DNA of 64,000 nt from Geodermatophilus poikilotrophus (GTDB lineage: Bacteria; Actinomycetota; Actinomycetes; Mycobacteriales; Geodermatophilaceae). Location of the stretch: NCBI RefSeq assembly GCF_900111455.1, contig NZ_FOIE01000002.1:310001-374000 (forward strand), in the 5' to 3' direction. Each line of letters opens with the position of its first letter. The stretch's first letter is position 1. Positions 1-12,046 of the stretch are shown in pieces. Under the pieces are notes generated by a model. The model saw nothing but the letters and a program-made list of their open reading frames with translations, searched no databases and was not told the origin of the DNA. A program made the position numbers and the translations under genes.

Positions 1-1
1 C

Positions 2-427
2 GAGGAGCTGGTGGTCTACGTCAGCCGCGGGCACGCGCCGGTGCCGGTGCCCGCGGTCGTCGGGCTCTCCCCGGAGCAGGCGACGGCCAACCTGGAGACG
101 CTCGGCTTCACCGTCGAGCGCAGCGAGGGCCGCAGCGCCGACGTCGACCTCGGCGAGGTCATGGCGGTCGACCCGGCCGCCGGCCAGCAGGCGCCCTACC
201 GGAGCACCGTCACCCTCCAGGTGTCGGCCGGGCTGCCGCAGGTGCAGGTGCCGGACGTGGTCGGCCGCAGCCAGCAGGAGGCGGCCGCACTGCTGCAGCA
301 GGCCGGCCTGCAGGTGCAGGTCAGCCAGTTCTACGGCGACCGCGTGTTCCGGCAGAGCCCGCCCGCCGGGCAGACGGTCGACATCGGCACCCCGGTGACG
401 ATCCTGGTGACGTTCGGACAGGACTGA
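2..427 (+). CDS. C-terminal PASTA domains of a Ser/Thr protein kinase (5' end outside window)
   Basis: Partial gene; only the last 141 codons are inside the window. Two PASTA repeats are visible, the first beginning VPAVVGLSPEQA and the second VPDVVGRSQQEA, each ending in a TVTL/VTIL strand. PASTA domains are the extracellular part of Stk/PknB-type membrane kinases and bind peptidoglycan fragments or lipid II. The kinase and membrane parts must lie upstream. In M. tuberculosis the kinase beside aroG is PknL, so this may be a PknL-group kinase that carries PASTA repeats; that is a synteny argument only. The stop codon is followed 23 nt later by the nfo start, so the two genes may be co-transcribed. 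Confidence 0.85.
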   Translation, partial: EELVVYVSRGHAPVPVPAVVGLSPEQATANLETLGFTVERSEGRSADVDLGEVMAVDPAAGQQAPYRSTVTLQVSAGLPQVQVPDVVGRSQQEAAALLQQAGLQVQVSQFYGDRVFRQSPPAGQTVDIGTPVTILVTFGQD

Positions 428-450
428 GGACGCTGCGCACTGCTGCCGGT

Positions 451-1341
451 GTGCCGCCGATCGGGGCGCACATCCAGATCAAGGGCGGGCTGGCCACGGG
501 CGGGCTGGCCTACACCGACGCGGTCGCCGCGCGGGCCGTGCAGGTCTTCGTCGGCAACCCGCGGGGCTGGCGGCTGACCCCCGGCGACCCCCGGCAGGAC
601 GCGCGGTTCACCGCCGGCTGCGCCGAGCGCGGGGTGCCCTCCTTCATCCACACGCCGTTCCTGGTCAACGTCGGGTCCCCCACCGAGGCGACCGTCGAGC
701 AGTCGGTGGCCACCATCGCGCACAACCTCGCCCGCGGCGCCCAGCTCGGCTGCCGGGGCGTCGTCGTGCACGCCGGCTCGGCCGTCGGCGAGGACCGCTA
801 CGAGGACGCGCTGCGCCAGCTGCACGAGCGGCTGCTGCCGGTGCTGGAGGCCGCGCCGGACGACGGTCCGCGGCTGCTGGTCGAGCCGACCGCCGGCGGC
901 GGGAGGTCGCTGGCCGCCACGGTCGAGGACCTCGGCCCGTACTTCGCCGCGCTCGAGGACCACCCGCTGCTCGGCGTCTGCTTCGACACCTGCCACGCCT
1001 GGGCGGCCGGCCACGAGCTGACCGTGCCCGGCGGGATGGCCGGCACCCTCGACGCGCTGGAGGCCACCGTCGGTCCCGGCCGGCTGGGCCTGGTGCACGC
1101 GAACGACTCCCTGGACGAGTGCGGCTCCAAGCGGGACCGGCACACCACCATCGGGGCGGGCTCGATCGGCGTCGCCCCGTTCGCGGAGCTGCTCGCCCAC
1201 CGGTCGATGGCCGGCGTCCCGGTCGTCGTCGAGACGCCGAGCGAGCGGGACGGCGTGGCCTCGGCCGGGCACGCGGCCGACATCGCGCTGCTGTGCTCGC
1301 TGCGTGACGGGACCGTGCAGGCCCAGGCCCCAGCCGCCTGA
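451..1341 (+). CDS. nfo: Deoxyribonuclease IV (AP endonuclease, Nfo family)
   Basis: Endonuclease IV cleaves DNA 5' to abasic sites in base excision repair. The 296-residue length is normal for the family. Zn-site and family motifs run in order: GAH at the N-terminus, FVGNPRGW, HTPFLVNVGSP, VVHAGS, LLVEPTAGGG, the CFDTCHAWAAGHEL segment, LVHANDSLDECGSKRDRH, and VVETP near the end. The usual Zn ligands (His, Glu, Asp, His) are therefore present. A GTG start 23 nt after the kinase stop gives a complete N-terminal strand. Confidence 0.93.
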   Translation: MPPIGAHIQIKGGLATGGLAYTDAVAARAVQVFVGNPRGWRLTPGDPRQDARFTAGCAERGVPSFIHTPFLVNVGSPTEATVEQSVATIAHNLARGAQLGCRGVVVHAGSAVGEDRYEDALRQLHERLLPVLEAAPDDGPRLLVEPTAGGGRSLAATVEDLGPYFAALEDHPLLGVCFDTCHAWAAGHELTVPGGMAGTLDALEATVGPGRLGLVHANDSLDECGSKRDRHTTIGAGSIGVAPFAELLAHRSMAGVPVVVETPSERDGVASAGHAADIALLCSLRDGTVQAQAPAA

Positions 1342-1346
1342 AGCAG

Positions 1347-1397
1347 GCCCCCCCCGGCCCCCACCACTCGCGAGCTCGGCGGGACCCTGCCCGGGGG
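1347..1397 (-). repeat. Type A dispersed hairpin element, reverse orientation
   Basis: Read on the minus strand it shows the family core: AGGGTCCCGCC, the GAGCTCGCGAG palindrome, then TGGTGGGGG. The outer stem is CCCCCGG paired with CCGGGGG. It lies 5 nt after the nfo stop codon. Confidence 0.5.
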
Positions 1398-1555
1398 CGA
1401 GCGGAGCGGCGGTCCCCGTCGTTCGGCGTGTCCGGCCGACACGCCGACGTGACACTCCGAACCGCAGCCGTCACTTGCGGTGATCCATGTCGCGACGTTG
1501 GCTACAGGTCCCTGCGGTCGCCCGGCCGCGGCAGAGCCTCTCGAGGAGCCGTCCC

Positions 1556-2734
<1,179 letters not shown>

Positions 2735-2756
2735 CCCGGCGTCGCCCGCGAGGGAG

Positions 2757-2805
2757 CACACGTCAGGCGCCCGCTCCGCAGCAGCGAGAGGGCGCCTGAC
2801 GTGTG
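2757..2805. terminator. Perfect 16-bp stem terminator after the subtilase
   Basis: The arms CACACGTCAGGCGCCC (2757-2772) and GGGCGCCTGACGTGTG (2790-2805) are exact complements around a 17-nt loop, 22 nt after the protease stop codon. It is followed by TT only, without a long T run. Confidence 0.7.
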
Positions 2806-2842
2806 TTCGGACCGCCGTCGACCCCGCGCGGCGACCACCGGC

Positions 2843-2894
2843 GGCCTCCCTGCAGGGTCCCGCCGAACTCGCGGGTGCCGGGGCAGGGAGGTCC
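2843..2894 (+). repeat. Type A dispersed hairpin element
   Basis: Outer stem CCTCCCTGC / GCAGGGAGG around the core AGGGTCCCGCC...GCGGGTGCCGGG. It ends 2 nt before the stop codon of the minus-strand threonine aldolase gene, between two convergent genes. Confidence 0.6.
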
Positions 2895-2896
2895 CC

Positions 2897-6387
<3,491 letters not shown>

Positions 6388-6458
6388 GGTGCCGTCCTCC
6401 GGGAAGGGTCGCGCGCTGCCGGTCGTTGGCCGGTGTCGTGGTGCAGGTGAGCGGCCGG

Positions 6459-6464
6459 ATCGTA
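6459..6464 (-). promoter_or_regulatory. Candidate -10 hexamer for the phosphofructokinase gene
   Basis: TACGAT on the minus strand, about 70 nt upstream of the ATG at 6387. It overlaps the start codon of the divergent SDR gene. Confidence 0.3.
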
Positions 6465-7351
6465 TGCCCAGGGTGATCGCTGTCACAGGGGCGACGGGCG
6501 CCCTCGGCCGACGTGTCGTCGAGCGGCTCGCCGGCCGGGACGACGTGCGGCTGCGGCTGGTGGTGCGCGACGCCGCCCGCGCGCCCCGGGTGACCGGTGC
6601 CGAGGTGGCCGCCGTCCCGGCCGGGTACGCCGACGGCCCGGGCCTGGCCGCGGCCCTGAACGGGGCGCACACCCTGTACCTGGTGTCGGCCGCCGAGGCC
6701 GAGGACCGGCTGCAGCAGCACCTCACCGCCGTCGCCGCGGCCGCCGCGGCCGGCGTGCAGCGCGTGGTCTACACCTCCTTCCTCGGGGCCGCGCCGGACG
6801 CCGTCTTCACCCTGGCCCGCCAGCACGCCGCCACCGAGGCGGCCCTGGCCGCGACCGGCGTGCGCACCACGGTGCTGCGGCACGCGATGTACGCCGACTT
6901 CGTGCCGTTCTTCGCCGTCGCCGAGGGCGGGCGCGCGGTGATCGCCGCACCGGCCGACGACGGGCGCGCGTCCTTCGTCTCCCGCGACGACCTGGCCGAC
7001 GTCGCGGCCGCCGTCCTGGGCGAGGACTCCCCCGCCCTCGACGGCGCCGTGCTGGACGTCACCGGGCCCGAGGCGCTGTCACTGGACGACGCCGCTGCCG
7101 TGCTCGCCGACGTCACCGGCCGGCCCGCCGTCTACCGGCGCCAGACCGTGGCGGAGGCGTGGGCGACCCGGCGCCCGTCGGGGCACCCGGACTGGGAGAT
7201 CGAGGGCTGGGTCACCAGCTACCGGGCGATCGCCGCGGGCGAGATGGCCCGCGTGACCGACGCCGTCCCGGCGCTGACCGGACACCCGGCGCGGACGGTG
7301 GCCGAGCACCTGCGCACGCACCCCGAGGACTGGGTCCACCTGCGCTCCTGA
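6464..7351 (+). CDS. NmrA-like SDR-family NAD(P)-binding oxidoreductase
   Basis: The 295-residue atypical short-chain dehydrogenase fold begins [15 protein letters not shown], the glycine-rich NAD(P)-binding loop, followed by VVRDAARAP, which resembles the NADPH-selecting Arg of QorB/NmrA proteins. [10 protein letters not shown] is in the position of the SDR active-site strand, but the usual YxxxK is replaced by [11 protein letters not shown]. It is therefore probably either a quinone/flavin-type reductase or a redox-sensing NmrA protein; the substrate is unknown. The ATG at 6464 is used; GTG at 6473 would give MIAVTGATG and is equally plausible. The gene is divergent from the phosphofructokinase gene. 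Confidence 0.8.
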   Translation: MPRVIAVTGATGALGRRVVERLAGRDDVRLRLVVRDAARAPRVTGAEVAAVPAGYADGPGLAAALNGAHTLYLVSAAEAEDRLQQHLTAVAAAAAAGVQRVVYTSFLGAAPDAVFTLARQHAATEAALAATGVRTTVLRHAMYADFVPFFAVAEGGRAVIAAPADDGRASFVSRDDLADVAAAVLGEDSPALDGAVLDVTGPEALSLDDAAAVLADVTGRPAVYRRQTVAEAWATRRPSGHPDWEIEGWVTSYRAIAAGEMARVTDAVPALTGHPARTVAEHLRTHPEDWVHLRS

Positions 7352-7439
7352 ACCCCTGCGACCTGCGACAACGGGAACCGAGGGGTCCAGGACCCCGGGT
7401 TGCACCGTTCGGGTCCACAACCGGCCGCGGCTTGCCGAT

Positions 7440-8249
7440 GTGCGACTCCGCGACGTCGGCGAGTGCGCCCGCACCCTGGCCTCCTCCGCGGGCAACGTGG
7501 ACGTGGCGACGGTGGCCGAGGGCCTCGGCGACCGGGCCACCCGCAGCCGCGACCAGGCCCGGCACGCGCAGGTGGCAGCCGGCGACATCAGCGCGGGCGT
7601 GACCTCCGCGGCGGCCGGCGCCGAGCAGATGGGCGCCTCGATCGCCGAGATCGCCCGCAGCGCCAGCGAGGCCGCACGGGTGGGCCGCAGCGCCGCCGAC
7701 CTCGCCCGGCAGACCGAGGCCACGGTGGCCACGCTGGGGGCCAGCTCGGCCGAGATCGGGAACGTCGTCGAGGTGATCGCCGCGGTGGCCGAGCAGACCA
7801 ACCTGCTGGCCCTCAACGCCACCATCGAGGCCGCGCGGGCCGGCGAGGCGGGCAAGGGCTTCGCCGTCGTCGCCAACGAGGTCAAGGAGCTGGCCCAGGA
7901 GGCCTCCCGGGCCAGCGAGGAGATCGCCCAGCGGGTGCAGGGCATCCAGGCCGACACGACGGCGGCGGTGGGCTCCATCGGCCGGATCGCCGAGGTCGTG
8001 CGGGACGTGAACGACCACCAGACCACGATCGCCAGCGCGGTCGAGGAGCAGACGGCGGTCACCGAGGAGCTGACCCGCAGCGTGGGCGCCGCGGCCGACG
8101 GCGCCCATGCCTTCACCAGCACGCTCGCCGCGGTCAGCGAGGACGCCGAGCGCAGCGCCGAGGACGTGGACACCGCCCGCACCGCCGCCCGCGAGCTCGA
8201 CCGGCTCTCCGCCGAGCTGACCCGCCTGCTGGGGGCCTTCACCGTCTGA
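7440..8249 (+). CDS. Soluble methyl-accepting chemotaxis protein signalling domain
   Basis: A 269-residue, almost fully helical protein made only of a chemoreceptor cytoplasmic domain. The conserved hairpin tip is clear ([19 protein letters not shown], then [11 protein letters not shown]). Long Ala/Glu-rich heptads flank the tip, including [16 protein letters not shown] before and [14 protein letters not shown] after. There is no membrane segment, HAMP or recognisable ligand-binding domain. The tip normally binds CheA/CheW, but no che gene is in this window. The GTG start has no good ribosome site, and upstream in-frame sequence lies within another gene, so the protein may be a genuine cytosolic receptor or the remnant of a longer one. 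Confidence 0.8.
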   Translation: MRLRDVGECARTLASSAGNVDVATVAEGLGDRATRSRDQARHAQVAAGDISAGVTSAAAGAEQMGASIAEIARSASEAARVGRSAADLARQTEATVATLGASSAEIGNVVEVIAAVAEQTNLLALNATIEAARAGEAGKGFAVVANEVKELAQEASRASEEIAQRVQGIQADTTAAVGSIGRIAEVVRDVNDHQTTIASAVEEQTAVTEELTRSVGAAADGAHAFTSTLAAVSEDAERSAEDVDTARTAARELDRLSAELTRLLGAFTV

Positions 8250-8274
8250 GCGGACGAGCCGTCCGCGACGGGCC

Positions 8275-8323
8275 GGATCGGGACGGGGCGCAGACTCCTG
8301 CGCCGCCGTCCCGTCGTGATCCG
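8275..8323. terminator. Bidirectional hairpin between convergent genes
   Basis: GGATC, GGGACGG and GGCGCAG pair in order with CTGCGCC, CCGTCCC and GATCC, giving a long interrupted stem between the chemoreceptor gene and the RNase AS gene. Confidence 0.5.
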
Positions 8324-8345
8324 ACGGGGTGGTGACGGCGCGGGG

Positions 8346-8831
8346 TCAGCGGGCCGTGCCCTCCATCGCCCGCCAGCGGGCCAGGTTGTAGCGGGCGTCG
8401 ACCAGCGCGTCGTGGGTGCCGCTGGGCCGGGGCGGCAGCGGCGGCTGCCCGACGTCGTCCCAGCGCTGGCGCAGCTCCCGGGTGAACCGTGGGATCGGCC
8501 GCGGCAGCGCCGGCATCGCGCCCCACAGCTGGCACAGCGCCACGTGGTCGTAGGCGGCGTACCAGGCCCACAGCTCCACCTCCTCCCCGGGACCGGTGAG
8601 GAAGGCCAGCAGGTCGTCGCGGATGCGCTGCCGGCTGCGCCACGCCCGGTCAGCCGGCGGCGGCAGCTGGTCGAGCACGTTGCGCCGCACCCAGGGGATC
8701 GCCCGCCGCTCGTCGAACTCCGTGCTGACGGCGTAGAACTCCCGGCCGGCCTCGTCGACGACGCCGATCGACACGAGGTCGATGGTCGTGCCGTCCTCGA
8801 TGAACTCGGTGTCGTAGAAGAAGCGCCGCAC
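8346..8831 (-). CDS. RNase AS: 3'-5' exoribonuclease of the DEDDh superfamily (Rv2179c type)
   Basis: The 161-residue protein opens MRRFFYDTEFIEDG, which contains the first DxE motif of DEDD exonucleases. It closes with HDALVDARYNLARW, the HxxxxD motif. WAWYAAYDHVALCQLWG supplies the middle Asp. The M. tuberculosis homologue, encoded next to aroG as here, trims adenylate-rich RNA 3' ends, so a role in RNA turnover is likely. The GTG start lies 6 nt after TACCGT and is probably leaderless. The gene diverges from the DUF6221 gene. Confidence 0.88.
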   Translation of the reverse strand: MRRFFYDTEFIEDGTTIDLVSIGVVDEAGREFYAVSTEFDERRAIPWVRRNVLDQLPPPADRAWRSRQRIRDDLLAFLTGPGEEVELWAWYAAYDHVALCQLWGAMPALPRPIPRFTRELRQRWDDVGQPPLPPRPSGTHDALVDARYNLARWRAMEGTAR

Positions 8832-8837
8832 GCCCTC

Positions 8838-8843
8838 ACGGTA
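8838..8843 (-). promoter_or_regulatory. -10 hexamer of the RNase AS gene (leaderless)
   Basis: TACCGT on the minus strand, 6 nt before the GTG at 8831. Confidence 0.55.
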
Positions 8844-8889
8844 GGTCCCGCCGTCCCCGGGTCGCGGTGCCGGCCGGGAGGGGCCGGGC

Positions 8890-8895
8890 TAGCGT
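8890..8895 (+). promoter_or_regulatory. -10 hexamer of the DUF6221 gene (leaderless)
   Basis: TAGCGT, 6 nt before the GTG at 8902. Confidence 0.55.
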
Positions 8896-8901
8896 GCCCG
8901 G

Positions 8902-9204
8902 GTGAGCGCGCCGCACCCGGACCTGCCGAGCAGCATCCGCAACGAGGACCTGGTCGACTTCCTGCTCACCCGTTTCGACGAGGACGAGGAGGCCGCCCGG
9001 TTCGTCGCCCTCAGCGCGTCGCGGTCCAACGCCTCGCTGGTGGCGCACGTGCTGCGCGACGTCCGGGCCAAGCGCGACCTGGTCCGCTACTTCCGGGATC
9101 TGGAGCAGCAGGGCCCGCGCGGCGCCACCATGGAGCGGGCGCTGCGGCTCATCGGGCAGACCTACGCCGAGCACCCGCACTACCGGGAGGACTGGCGGCC
9201 CTGA
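8902..9204 (+). CDS. DUF6221-family protein
   Basis: A 100-residue acidic cytosolic protein. It starts with the family pattern NEDLVDFLLTRFDEDEEAARF, has a central VLRDVRAKRDLVRYF helix, and ends with the characteristic TYAEHPHYREDWRP tail, which in this actinobacterial family marks the C-terminus. The function of DUF6221 is unknown. Its start is fixed by a TAGCGT hexamer 6 nt upstream of the GTG. It lies between the divergent RNase AS gene and the convergent acyltransferase gene. Confidence 0.8.
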   Translation: MSAPHPDLPSSIRNEDLVDFLLTRFDEDEEAARFVALSASRSNASLVAHVLRDVRAKRDLVRYFRDLEQQGPRGATMERALRLIGQTYAEHPHYREDWRP

Positions 9205-9236
9205 GGACCGGCCCCGTGCGCCCGTCCCGCCCCGCC

Positions 9237-9290
9237 GGCCCCCTGCAGGGTCCCGCCGCGAGCTCGCGAGTGGTGGGGGGCAGGGGGTCC
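9237..9290 (+). repeat. Type A dispersed hairpin element (clearest copy)
   Basis: Outer stem CCCCCTGC / GCAGGGGG, inner arms CCCGCC and GGTGGGG, and the self-complementary centre GCGAGCTCGC. It ends in GGTCCTTC, 4 nt before the stop codon of the minus-strand acyltransferase gene, between two convergent genes. Confidence 0.65.
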
Positions 9291-9294
9291 TTCG

Positions 9295-10059
9295 TCAGCC
9301 CGCCAGCGACTCCGGCGCCCGGTCGGCGGCCTCGTCGGCGGGCGGCTGCAGCCGGCTGATCACGTCGGAGGCGCTGGCCCCGGTGGCGTCCATCGACTTC
9401 TTCACCCGGGCGCCGTAGACGTCCACGTACTCCTGGCCGGACAGCGTCATGATCTCGTACATGATCTCGTCGGTGATCGAGCGCTCGACGAAGCGGTCGC
9501 CGGCCAGGCCCTCGTAGCGGGAGAAGTCCAGCGCCTCCCCGAAGCGGACGGTCACCGCCGGGAGGTTCCACCCGAGCAGCAGCAGCCGGCGCGGCCGGTA
9601 GACCATGGCGACCGGCACGACCGGCACGCCGGTCTCCAGCGTCATGCGGGCCACGCCGGTCTTGCCGCGGAAGAGCCGGCCGTCCGGCGACCGCGTGCCC
9701 TCGGGGTAGATCCCCAGCAGCCGTCCCTGCCGGAGCAGGCGCAGGCCGGTCTGGATGGCGTCCTCCGCAGCCGAGGCGCTGGTCCGGTCGATCGGGACCT
9801 GCCCGGCGCCCGTGAAGAAGGCCCGCTGCAGGAAGCCCTTCAGCCCGGAGCCGGTGAAGTACTCGGCCTTGGCCAGGAAGGTCACCCGCCGGCGCACCGA
9901 CATCGGCATGAAGACCCAGTCGGCCGCCGACAGGTGGTTGCTCGCGAGGATCGCCGCCCCGCGGGGCGGCACGTGCTCCACACCCTCCACGTGCGGCCGG
10001 AACACCAGCTTCACGACCGGGCCGAGCGCCACCAACTTGAGGAACCAGTAGAACAACAC
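9295..10059 (-). CDS. 1-acylglycerol-3-phosphate acyltransferase-like protein (PlsC family)
   Basis: The 254-residue acyltransferase has the four family blocks: NHLSAADWVFMP (the catalytic HX4D motif), GQVPIDRT, YPEGTRSPDG, and VARMTLETGVPVVPVAM. A hydrophobic N-terminus (VLFYWFLKLVALGPVVKL) suggests monotopic membrane attachment. It likely acylates lysophosphatidate or another glycerolipid acceptor; the mycobacterial homologue at this position is Rv2182c. The start is GTG 10059, with GGGAGG just upstream. A longer open frame to 10134 exists but would add a non-membrane leader. A -10-like TAGTCT lies 19 nt upstream of the start. Confidence 0.87.
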   Translation of the reverse strand: MLFYWFLKLVALGPVVKLVFRPHVEGVEHVPPRGAAILASNHLSAADWVFMPMSVRRRVTFLAKAEYFTGSGLKGFLQRAFFTGAGQVPIDRTSASAAEDAIQTGLRLLRQGRLLGIYPEGTRSPDGRLFRGKTGVARMTLETGVPVVPVAMVYRPRRLLLLGWNLPAVTVRFGEALDFSRYEGLAGDRFVERSITDEIMYEIMTLSGQEYVDVYGARVKKSMDATGASASDVISRLQPPADEAADRAPESLAG

Positions 10060-10078
10060 GCCTCCCTCGGGGGCTGCC

Positions 10079-10084
10079 AGACTA
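10079..10084 (-). promoter_or_regulatory. Candidate -10 hexamer of the acyltransferase gene
   Basis: TAGTCT on the minus strand, 19 nt before the GTG at 10059. That leaves room for a short leader with a ribosome site. Confidence 0.35.
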
Positions 10085-10166
10085 GGGAGCCCGGGGACGG
10101 GAGGACAATCCCACCTCCCTGCCGTCCCCGCCACACCGGCTCACCGCCGGCCGCCGAGGAGGACCC

Positions 10167-10232
10167 GTGCCCGAGCCCGAGCCGATGACCGGCGTCGCGC
10201 CGTCCTTCCTGCCCCGCCGGGGGAGCGCGTGA
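10167..10232 (+). CDS. Possible 21-residue upstream ORF coupled to the next gene
   Basis: The GTG at 10167 follows GAGGAGG with good spacing. The ORF encodes MPEPEPMTGVAPSFLPRRGS plus a final Ala and ends at a TGA that overlaps the GTG of the following gene (GTGA). The strong ribosome site and stop-start overlap suggest it is translated and couples ribosomes into the membrane protein gene. There is no homology basis; it may instead mark a mis-assigned start. Confidence 0.35.
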   Translation: MPEPEPMTGVAPSFLPRRGSA

Positions 10233-10909
10233 ACGCCCGCGGACGCGGCCGCCGGGACAACGGCCTGGACGCCGCGCTGTGGACCCCGCTGCGCGACGTC
10301 GACCCCCGCGTCGGCGAGCACCTGCTCGACGTCCTCCGCGACGCCGGGGTGGCCGCCTACCTGGAACCCTCGGCCGACGTCGAGCCCTACACCCGGACCG
10401 TCTCCCTGCCCAGCCCGCCGAGCGACCGGCTGTTCGTCGACCGCGCCCGCAGCGGCGAGGCCCGCGCCCTGGTCGACGAGCACGCCGACGACCACGTGCA
10501 GGAGCGCCGCCGCGCCCGGCAGCCCGCGCGGCGCGACGTCGACGAGGACGCCGAGTGGGCCCGCATCGTGGCCGCCTTCGAGGCCGAGCACGGGCGCACC
10601 GTCGTCGACGAGGACCCCGCCGGCCTCCTCCCGCCGACCCCGGCCGAGCCGTCGGTGCTCGACCGTCCGGAGGAGCACTACGAGCCGCCGCCGCCCCCGC
10701 CGGTGCCCGCTCCGGCGCCGGCCTCGCTGTACGCGGTGCTGCTGATCGCCGCCGGCGCGGTCCTGGTCGCCGCGCCGCGGGTCATCGGGCTGTCCGCCGA
10801 CCTCGGGCTGGTGCTCGGCGTGACCGCCGTGGCCGGCGGGGTCGGCGTCCTGCTGTCACGGATGCGCGAGCGCACGACCGACGACGGGGACGACGGCGCC
10901 GTCGTCTGA
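10229..10909 (+). CDS. Uncharacterised protein with two C-terminal membrane helices
   Basis: 226 residues. The N-terminal half is charged and starts with NGLDAALWTPLRDVDPRVGEHLLDVLRDAGVAAYLEP, a segment found in conserved actinobacterial hypothetical proteins. A Pro-rich hinge follows (residues about 150-163). Two hydrophobic helices come next: SLYAVLLIAAGAVLVAAP and LGLVLGVTAVAGGVGVLL, then a short charged tail. The predicted topology places the N-terminal domain in the cytoplasm. The function is unknown. The GTG start overlaps the stop of a 21-codon ORF with a strong ribosome site. The gene is convergent with the ROK kinase operon. Confidence 0.65.
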   Translation: MNARGRGRRDNGLDAALWTPLRDVDPRVGEHLLDVLRDAGVAAYLEPSADVEPYTRTVSLPSPPSDRLFVDRARSGEARALVDEHADDHVQERRRARQPARRDVDEDAEWARIVAAFEAEHGRTVVDEDPAGLLPPTPAEPSVLDRPEEHYEPPPPPPVPAPAPASLYAVLLIAAGAVLVAAPRVIGLSADLGLVLGVTAVAGGVGVLLSRMRERTTDDGDDGAVV

Positions 10910-10913
10910 TGGA

Positions 10914-10969
10914 GGACCTCCCTGCACCCCGCCACTCGCAAGCTCGCGGCGGGCCCCTGCAGGGAGGCC
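10914..10969 (-). repeat. Type A dispersed hairpin element, reverse orientation
   Basis: Outer stem CCTCCCTGC / GCAGGGAGG, with the core read on the minus strand. It begins 5 nt after the stop of the membrane protein gene, in a convergent gap. A shorter hairpin-like stretch (10971-11015) follows it. Confidence 0.55.
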
Positions 10970-11041
10970 GCGTCCTCCCCACCCTCCGCCAGCTCAGGGC
11001 GGGACCCGGGACGAGGCCGACCGTGCCCGGGGGCCACCTGA

Positions 11042-12046
11042 CTACCCCTGGCCGTCGGCGACGGCCCGGCGGACGAGGTCCGCGGAACCGACGATCCCCG
11101 CCTCCGCACCCAGCCGGGCGGCCACCACCCGGGGGCCGGGGCGGAACCCGCGGCCGGGCAGTGCCCGCTCCAGCCGGTGGCGCGCCGGCCCGAGCACCAT
11201 CTCGCCCAGCACGCTGACCCCGCCGCCGATGACGACGACCTCCGGGTCCAGGACGGCGGACAGGTCGGCGATCCCCTGCCCGAGCCAGGCGCCGACCTCG
11301 GCGAGCAGCTCCAGCGCCAGCGGGTCGCCCTCGGCAGCGGCGGTGGCGACGTGCTCGCCGGTGAGCCTGTCCGGATCGCCGTCCACCCGCTCGAGCAGCA
11401 GGGCCGCGGCGGCCGGTGAGCTGCGGGCCACCTCGCGGGCGGTCTGGCCCAACGCCGTACCGCTGGCGTACTGCTCCCAGCAGCCGCGGTTGCCGCACGC
11501 GCACAGCCGCCCGTCGGGGACGACGCGCATGTGGCCCCACTCCCCCGCGACGCCGTGCGAGCCGCGCTGCAGCCGGCCGTCCATGACGATCCCGCCGCCG
11601 ATGCCGGTGCCCAGGGTGATCATCAGCGCCAGGTCCGCTCCGCGGGCCGCGCCGTAGCGGTACTCGGCCCAGGCCGCGGCGTCGGCGTCGTTGCCCACCC
11701 ACATCGGCCGCTGCAGCCGGGCGGCGAGGTCCTTGCGCAGCGCCGAGTGCCGCCAGGCCAGGTGCGGGCTGAACAGCACGGTGTCGCCGGTGCGGTCGAA
11801 CCAGCCGGCCGCGCCGACGCCGACGCCGACCAGCGGGCCGTCGTGCCCGCGGGCCAGCACGTCGACCACGGCGGCGATGGCGTCCTCGGTCTCCTGCACC
11901 GACGAGCCGGGGGTCGCCCGGCGCGCGGTGGCCAGCACCGTGCCGTCCGGGGCGACGACGCCACCGGCCACCTTCGTGCCGCCGATGTCGATGCCCAGCG
12001 CGGGCAGGTCGGCCGCGGTGGCGTCGGTGACGGGCTCCACGGCCAC
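11042..12046 (-). CDS. glkA: ROK-family sugar kinase (glucokinase GlkA type)
   Basis: It probably phosphorylates glucose with ATP. The 334-residue protein has the phosphate-1 loop GIDIGGTKVAGGVV, WVGNDADAAAWAEY (catalytic Asp in GND), LGTGIGGGIV, and the ROK signature GEWGHMRVVPDGRLCACGNRGC, split here by a CxCGxxGC zinc-binding motif. There is no N-terminal helix-turn-helix, so this is the enzyme branch rather than the repressor branch. The GTG start lies directly after the stop of the upstream small gene. It is the last gene of an SRPBCC/ArsA-like/CxxC/ROK operon. Confidence 0.9.
   Translation of the reverse strand: MAVEPVTDATAADLPALGIDIGGTKVAGGVVAPDGTVLATARRATPGSSVQETEDAIAAVVDVLARGHDGPLVGVGVGAAGWFDRTGDTVLFSPHLAWRHSALRKDLAARLQRPMWVGNDADAAAWAEYRYGAARGADLALMITLGTGIGGGIVMDGRLQRGSHGVAGEWGHMRVVPDGRLCACGNRGCWEQYASGTALGQTAREVARSSPAAAALLLERVDGDPDRLTGEHVATAAAEGDPLALELLAEVGAWLGQGIADLSAVLDPEVVVIGGGVSVLGEMVLGPARHRLERALPGRGFRPGPRVVAARLGAEAGIVGSADLVRRAVADGQG

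Noticed and set aside
1487..1555. Longer N-terminus of the subtilase from ATG 1487
   Set aside because: It has no ribosome site and would put 23 charged residues before the signal peptide; TTG 1556 has GAGGAG at good spacing.
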